Positions 6,193 to 9,516 of a stretch of DNA of 9,516 bases are shown one piece after another. The stretch covers positions 1 to 9,516 of the forward strand of contig JAJRAE010000141.1 of the NCBI GenBank assembly GCA_028682985.1, read 5' to 3'. This DNA comes from Methanobacterium sp. Its GTDB lineage: Archaea; Methanobacteriota; Methanobacteria; Methanobacteriales; Methanobacteriaceae. A model generated the notes under the pieces. The model was not told the DNA's origin and made no database searches. It worked only from the letters and a program-made list of their open reading frames with translations. Numbering within the stretch: position 1 is the stretch's first letter; each line of letters begins with the position of its first letter. A program made the translations under genes and the position numbers.

Positions 6193-6354
6193 TTAAATGT
6201 ATTTCTGGAATTTGTTTTTACCAGCTTTACAATGGGGACAAACCCACTTATTTCCCAGGTCTTCAAAGGCTGTTCCAGGACTTATATCCGATTTAGGCTC
6301 ACCTTTTTCCTGATCATAGACGTATCCGCATGTTCTGCATTTATATTTAGCCAT
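6193..6354 (-). CDS. rub: Rubredoxin (second in the tandem)
   Basis: 53 residues with Cys6, Cys9 (CRTCGYVYD), Cys39 and Cys42 (CPHCK) as the Fe ligands, and the family segment GTAFEDLGNKWVCP. It differs from its neighbours in a Lys-rich C-terminus (KAGKNKFQKYI), so it is more basic and may use different partners. The ATG at 6354 is preceded by AGGAGGGAGA about seven bases upstream. A longer upstream frame to 6432 only reads the first rubredoxin gene out of frame. The gap to the gene before it is 26 bases and to the one after it 79 bases, all on the minus strand. Cytoplasmic electron carrier; no experimental function is implied by sequence alone. Confidence 0.95.
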   Translation of the reverse strand: MAKYKCRTCGYVYDQEKGEPKSDISPGTAFEDLGNKWVCPHCKAGKNKFQKYI

Positions 6355-6380
6355 AAATTTTCTCCCTCCTAAAAACAATT

Positions 6381-6539
6381 TTACATCGCCTGGAAACGGT
6401 TTAAACCCGCACCACAGTGGGGGCAGTGCCAATTTTCTGGCAGATCCTCAAATGCAGTGCCAGGAGGAGTACCATTCCGCGATTCGCCAGCTTCTGGATA
6501 ATATAAATACCCACATACTTTGCATTTATATTTTTTCAA
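6381..6539 (-). CDS. rub: Rubredoxin with TTG start (first in the tandem)
   Basis: A 52-residue rubredoxin that has no ATG or GTG at its start. It begins with TTG at 6539 (read as Met, then KKYKCKVCGYLYYPE) and ends with TAA at 6381. A GAGGTGGG sits about five bases before the TTG, which supports it as the real start. Fe ligands are Cys6, Cys9, Cys39 and Cys42 (WHCPHCGAG), with the family segment GTAFEDLPENWHCP. The frame is intact and fully consistent with a functional protein. It is the promoter-proximal gene of the cluster, 26 bases before the next rubredoxin. The usual acidic Tyr-Asp after the first metal loop is replaced by Tyr-Tyr-Pro-Glu. An ATG/GTG-only gene finder would miss it. Confidence 0.93.
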   Translation of the reverse strand: MKKYKCKVCGYLYYPEAGESRNGTPPGTAFEDLPENWHCPHCGAGLNRFQAM

Positions 6540-6571
6540 AAAACCCACCTCAATATTTAAAATAATCTGTA

Positions 6572-6586
6572 TCTTAATATATGGGC
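6572..6586 (-). promoter_or_regulatory. Candidate promoter of the rubredoxin cluster
   Basis: The minus strand reads GCCCATATATTAAGA, a TATA-like box 32-47 bases before the TTG at 6539. It would give a leader of roughly 15 nt containing the ribosome site. The same GCCCATA-plus-TATA arrangement occurs in both repeat copies R1 (1563-1579) and R2 (3800-3814). Confidence 0.5.
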
Positions 6587-6637
6587 TTTGAATTATTTAA
6601 AATTTGGTTTTGAAATAAATTCCATTCTATTAATCCG

Positions 6638-7033
6638 TTATTTAACCAATAAAATAGGTATTTTAACATTTTTCATGGCATTTTCTGCCACACTTCCCAT
6701 TAACATTTTGGATAATCCGGACTTTCCATGGGTCCCAATAACCAGTAAGTCGGCTTTGGTTTTTTCCGTGATTTTAACTATATCATGAACCGGGTTTCCC
6801 ATAATTAAAACCCGTTCTACCTCTACTCCCTGTTCTCTGGCTTTTAGGGCTGCCTCATCCAGTATTTTATTTCCCTCTTCTTCCAACACTTCAAATGGGT
6901 AGATTAACTTCTCATCTATGATATGAACCACCACTAAACGAGAATTAAATTTCCTGGCTATGGAAATTGCCACATCTTCAGCTTTAAGGGAGCATTTAGA
7001 ACCATCACTGGGAACCAGTATTCTTTGAAACAT
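6638..7033 (-). CDS. Universal stress protein (UspA family, ATP-binding type)
   Basis: 131 residues, a single UspA domain with the Rossmann-like fold. The ATP-binding motif G-x2-G-x9-G-S/T is present as Gly100, Gly103, Gly113-Ser114 (GTHGKSGLSKMLMGS), with Asp10 in the N-terminal VPSDGSK strand. The family binds ATP and is linked to stress survival, but its biochemical job is usually unknown. A frame extends six residues upstream to 7051, but a GGTGAT at 7040-7045 lies six bases before the ATG at 7033, and MFQRILVPSDGS is the usual family start, so I use 7033. It lies 98 bases upstream of the rubredoxin cluster and 84 bases downstream of A2, all on the minus strand. A TATA-like box at 7061-7072 suggests its own promoter. 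Confidence 0.95.
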   Translation of the reverse strand: MFQRILVPSDGSKCSLKAEDVAISIARKFNSRLVVVHIIDEKLIYPFEVLEEEGNKILDEAALKAREQGVEVERVLIMGNPVHDIVKITEKTKADLLVIGTHGKSGLSKMLMGSVAENAMKNVKIPILLVK

Positions 7034-7039
7034 AACAAA

Positions 7040-7045
7040 ATCACC
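7040..7045 (-). promoter_or_regulatory. Ribosome binding site that decides the UspA start
   Basis: GGTGAT on the minus strand, six bases before the ATG at 7033. It lies inside the longer possible frame starting at 7051 and so argues against that start. Confidence 0.7.
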
Positions 7046-7060
7046 GGACATAATTTAATA

Positions 7061-7072
7061 TTATTATATGTG
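7061..7072 (-). promoter_or_regulatory. Candidate TATA box of the UspA gene
   Basis: The minus strand reads CACATATAATAA, about 28-39 bases before the ATG at 7033. This spacing would give a very short leader that includes the GGTGAT site. Pattern only. Confidence 0.4.
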
Positions 7073-7083
7073 TTTACTGCAAT

Positions 7084-7107
7084 AAAAAATTTTATAAAAT
7101 AAAAAAA
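7084..7107 (-). terminator. T-rich terminator after the A2 gene
   Basis: About ten bases after the A2 stop codon the minus strand carries seven T, then ATTTTATAAAA and a further six T. Archaeal-type oligo-T termination signal. Confidence 0.5.
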
Positions 7108-7117
7108 GATAAGGATT

Positions 7118-8848
7118 TTATCCAGCCATCTGCTCTCTTAGACTATCTAAATCCTCAAGATAAAGTGCGTTGCAGCGTTTAATAAAGTCGTGGCACATCT
7201 GGTGAGGTTCACCAAATTTAACTATTTTACCTTCCTCCATCATTATAGCCCTAGTGGTTACCTCTTCAATAAAATCAATATGGTGGCTCACCATTAGTAT
7301 GGTTGTGTTGAAAGTGTTGTTAATCTTTTTAAGTGAATTAGCAACCATTCTGAGAGTTATAGGATCCAGATCTCCGAATGGTTCATCCAGTATCAGTATT
7401 TCTGGCTTTGATGCCAGAACCAGAGCTAAAGTAGCTCTAACCTTCTGCCCACCAGATAATTCATAAGAATAACGGTCGAGTATTTCCATAGGAAGATCCA
7501 GAGCCTCGAATACGGGCTTCGCATATTCTTTAACCAACTTATCCGGAAATCTGGGGAAAAGAACCTCCAGTGTATTGGAAGATAATCCGATCTGCTCCAG
7601 TCGCATTTTAGCCTCATTTTCCGGCAGATCAGTTAATTGATAGAGAATATCAAGTATTTTATCGGTGATATCCAGTTCTTTAGCCTTCTGCTTAGCTTCC
7701 CATAACACGTTTTCATTTTTAACTCCAAGTCGAGCTGCTATCTGGTCTTTTACCTTGGCATGGTGTATCAGAGAAAACTCCTGGTGCATGAACCCCATCT
7801 TCCTTCGGATGTTCATCCGAGATAGTCCTGGTTTATGCATATCCACCCATTCCCCATCCAGTTTAAAGAATACTTTGCCAGAATCAGGAGAATCCAGACC
7901 AGCAATCATCCTTAAAAGGACGGTCTTTCCAGCTCCACTGGGACCAATGAGGGAAACTATTTCACCTTCATTTATATCCAGATTGACATCTTCGATATTT
8001 AGAACATTACCCGCTTTAAGTATGGTAAATTTTCGGTTGATATCCTCCACCTTTATAATGGGCCCTCCAATATCAGAAGATTCCCGCAGAGGTATTGCCG
8101 GTTCCATATCTTTAACAAATTTCAAAATAATATCCTTTGATGGACCTTCATCGATTATTCTACCGTCTTCCATCAGTAATAAACGATCAGAAAGGTAATT
8201 ATGCACTTCAGGAAGATGGGATACCAAAAGCACGGTCACCCCTAGTTCCTGGTTAATGTTTTTAATAGCGTCCAGAATTTCCTGTTTGGATTTGGGACAG
8301 GACATGGTGGCCGGCTCATCTAAAAGAAGAAGTTCAGGCTTTTTAGCTAATTGCCGGGCCATTATCAATCGCTGCTTCTCCCCCCCGCTTAATACTGGTG
8401 CGAAGTGTTCTGCCTTATGTTCCAGGCCCACCAGTTTAAGTAGTTCCATAGCCTCATCTTCAAACTCATTATAGGCGTAGTCAAAATCAGTTAAGGCTTC
8501 ATCTCCATATTTAGCCCCATAAAGCTTTCGGAGAACATTCTGGATGGCGGTCTCCGCCCACAGGCCAAACGACCTCTGCAGATGGATGGCTGTGGCTTCC
8601 CTTAATTTACGACTCTGGTAAGGATTGGAATCCGGCGTAATTTCAATACCATTTATATCTATTTCTCCACTGTCAAATGGCTCTACACCCCTTATTATCC
8701 TCAAAAGTGTGCTTTTACCTGAACCACTCATACCTATTATTCCCAGAATTTCACCCTTATCTAACTTAAAGCTTACATCCTTTAACGCCTTAATAACGGC
8801 TCCGTCCTGTACTTCATAAGTCTTTGATAAATTTTTAACTGTTATCAT
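7118..8848 (-). CDS. atwA: Methyl-coenzyme M reductase activation component A2 (twin ABC ATPase)
   Basis: About 576 residues with two ABC nucleotide-binding domains on one chain and no membrane segment. Numbering here starts two residues earlier, at a GTG (8854). Domain 1 has Walker A GMSGSGKST (41-49), signature LSGGE (155-159), Walker B LLLLDEP (Asp179, Glu180) and switch His213. Domain 2 has Walker A GPSGAGKT (304-311), signature LSGGQ (466-470), Walker B ILILDEPFGDLD (Asp490, Glu491) and His524. The D-loop of domain 1 (ATMSCPKSK) differs from the usual SALD, as in A2 proteins. Component A2 provides ATP-dependent help in reductive activation of methyl-CoM reductase, the last enzyme of methanogenesis. 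The ATG at 8848 has GGTG eight bases ahead; the GTG at 8854 is too close to it. Methanogens can have more than one A2 homologue, so this may be a paralogue. It is divergent from nadM. Confidence 0.9.
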   Translation of the reverse strand: MITVKNLSKTYEVQDGAVIKALKDVSFKLDKGEILGIIGMSGSGKSTLLRIIRGVEPFDSGEIDINGIEITPDSNPYQSRKLREATAIHLQRSFGLWAETAIQNVLRKLYGAKYGDEALTDFDYAYNEFEDEAMELLKLVGLEHKAEHFAPVLSGGEKQRLIMARQLAKKPELLLLDEPATMSCPKSKQEILDAIKNINQELGVTVLLVSHLPEVHNYLSDRLLLMEDGRIIDEGPSKDIILKFVKDMEPAIPLRESSDIGGPIIKVEDINRKFTILKAGNVLNIEDVNLDINEGEIVSLIGPSGAGKTVLLRMIAGLDSPDSGKVFFKLDGEWVDMHKPGLSRMNIRRKMGFMHQEFSLIHHAKVKDQIAARLGVKNENVLWEAKQKAKELDITDKILDILYQLTDLPENEAKMRLEQIGLSSNTLEVLFPRFPDKLVKEYAKPVFEALDLPMEILDRYSYELSGGQKVRATLALVLASKPEILILDEPFGDLDPITLRMVANSLKKINNTFNTTILMVSHHIDFIEEVTTRAIMMEEGKIVKFGEPHQMCHDFIKRCNALYLEDLDSLREQMAG

Positions 8849-8903
8849 GATCACAACACCGAATTTAAAAATTCTTTAAAATCAATTTTTATTAAACATT
8901 AAT

Positions 8904-8917
8904 TTTATTTAAATCTT
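8904..8917 (-). promoter_or_regulatory. Candidate promoter of the A2 gene
   Basis: The minus strand reads AAGATTTAAATAAA about 56-69 bases before the ATG at 8848. An AAG-rich BRE-like flank and an A/T box would give a leader of roughly 35 nt. Other A/T boxes nearby are possible. Confidence 0.35.
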
Positions 8918-8970
8918 GATTCACTTGTTTTAATAGATTCCCAAACCAATTAAATAAATACCATAAATTA

Positions 8971-8981
8971 GCTTATAATAA
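8971..8981 (+). promoter_or_regulatory. Candidate TATA box of nadM
   Basis: CTTATAATAAA on the plus strand, about 38-48 bases before the ATG at 9020. This predicts a start site near 9001 and a leader of about 20 nt holding GGTGAT. Confidence 0.4.
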
Positions 8982-9001
8982 ATATACTGAACTAAGTATA
9001 T
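8982..9001. promoter_or_regulatory. Inverted repeat (possible operator) between nadM TATA box and start
   Basis: Perfect 7-bp arms ATATACT and AGTATAT separated by GAACTA. It lies directly after the candidate TATA box and covers the predicted transcription start, where a bound repressor would block transcription. No T-run follows, so it is not a terminator. Confidence 0.4.
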
Positions 9002-9019
9002 CTAGATGGTGATTTAAAA

Positions 9020-9516
9020 ATGGTGGAAAAAATCAGAGGATTGCTGGTGGGAAGACTGCAACCCATTCATGACGGCCATATGGATGTTATAAAACGGATC
9101 CTGGAAGAGGTAGATGAAGTGATAATTGGTATTGGCAGTGCCCAGCTAAGCCACACCCTTAAAGATCCCTTCACCGCTGGTGAGCGGACCATGATGATAA
9201 ACAAAGCATTATCTGAGAATGATATTCCACCCAGCAAATACTACATCACACCTATACAGGATGTAACCCGCAACTCTCTCTGGGTGGCCCAGGTAAAAAT
9301 GCTAACACCCCCATTTGAGATGATATATTCTGGAAATCCCCTGGTGCAGAGGTTGTTTATTGAAGCAGGCTACCAGGTAACCACCCCTCCTCTTTTTAAC
9401 AGGGAAGTATACTCAGGAACAGAGGTAAGAAGAAGAATGCTTCTAGGTGATGACTGGGAAACACTCCTGCCAGACGCTGTGGTGGATGTTATAAGGGAAA
9501 TTGACGGGATAAACCG
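9020..9516 (+). CDS. nadM: Nicotinamide-nucleotide adenylyltransferase, archaeal type (partial)
   Basis: 165 complete codons are visible before the right edge. The archaeal enzyme is about 180 residues, so only a short C-terminal tail is missing. It joins NMN and ATP to give NAD+ and pyrophosphate, the last step of NAD synthesis and salvage. The nucleotidyltransferase motif is GRLQPIHDGH (11-20), with His17 and His20 of the HxGH signature; many relatives have GRMQPFH or GRFQPFH. The second motif YSGTEVRRRM (131-140) is the archaeal form of the ISSTxxR phosphate-binding site. The segment SAQLSHTLKDPFTAGER and the YSGNPLVQRLF stretch are also characteristic. The start is set by GGTGAT six bases before the ATG. 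It is divergent from the A2 gene, with 171 bases between the starts. Confidence 0.96.
   Translation, partial: MVEKIRGLLVGRLQPIHDGHMDVIKRILEEVDEVIIGIGSAQLSHTLKDPFTAGERTMMINKALSENDIPPSKYYITPIQDVTRNSLWVAQVKMLTPPFEMIYSGNPLVQRLFIEAGYQVTTPPLFNREVYSGTEVRRRMLLGDDWETLLPDAVVDVIREIDGIN

Noticed and set aside
5952..6266. 104-residue form of the third rubredoxin
   Set aside because: The first 51 residues read through spacer and the hairpin. The internal ATG at 6113 has a strong ribosome site and the family start.
6193..6432. 79-residue form of the second rubredoxin
   Set aside because: The extra 26 residues are the first rubredoxin gene read in another frame; the ATG at 6354 has its own ribosome site.
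5952..6539. Tandem rubredoxin genes as a frameshifted multi-domain rubredoxin
   Set aside because: Each copy has its own stop, ribosome site and full set of four Cys, so they are separate genes rather than a broken fusion.
7665..8198. 177-codon plus-strand frame inside the A2 gene
   Set aside because: It is antisense to a well-supported ABC ATPase, has no ribosome site or recognisable domain, and is Ser/Pro-rich as expected for a shadow frame.

Overview
The window looks like chromosomal DNA from a hydrogenotrophic methanogen of the Methanobacteriales, probably Methanobacterium-like and mesophilic. The evidence is an AtwA-family component A2 of the methyl-coenzyme M reductase activation system, an archaeal-type NMN adenylyltransferase (NadM), archaeal Shine-Dalgarno sites of the GGTGAT/GAGGTGAT type, very AT-rich spacers with TATA-like boxes, and T-rich gene ends. 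From memory, not checked here, the order NMNAT / A2 homologue / UspA / rubredoxins / ferritin / peroxiredoxin / superoxide dismutase resembles the MTH150-MTH160 neighbourhood of Methanothermobacter thermautotrophicus.

Layout, left to right. (1) 1-1314, minus: 5' part of a membrane PAS sensor protein (four-helix DUF4118-like region plus two PAS domains), cut by the left edge. (2) 1315-1810: AT-rich spacer holding repeat copy R1 and a GC-richer unexplained patch. (3) 1811-3364, minus: a soluble PAS-PAS-HisKA-HATPase histidine kinase. (4) 3365-3894: AT-rich spacer with repeat copy R2. (5) 3895-6539, minus: an oxygen-defence cluster, in transcription order rubredoxin (TTG start), rubredoxin, rubredoxin, ferritin, peroxiredoxin, Fe-type superoxide dismutase. 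(6) 6638-7033, minus: UspA-family protein. (7) 7118-8848, minus: twin-ABC ATPase A2/AtwA. (8) 8849-9019: divergent promoter region. (9) 9020-9516, plus: nadM, cut by the right edge just before its end.

How the genes fit together. SOD turns superoxide into H2O2, the peroxiredoxin reduces H2O2 and organic peroxides, and the ferritin oxidises and stores Fe2+, which limits Fenton chemistry. The rubredoxins are one-electron carriers that can feed O2/peroxide-reducing enzymes. A2 belongs to the ATP-dependent system that restores oxygen-sensitive methyl-coenzyme M reductase to its active Ni(I) state, so its place beside the detoxification genes suggests a defend-and-repair neighbourhood. The two PAS sensor proteins are plausible environmental or redox sensors, but no response regulator is visible.

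The coding content is mostly recognisable families. The least explained material is non-coding: a roughly 80-bp repeat found upstream of each sensor gene, carrying a 17-bp palindrome and a promoter-like motif that recurs in front of the rubredoxin genes. I see no CRISPR array, tRNA, rRNA or complete mobile element.
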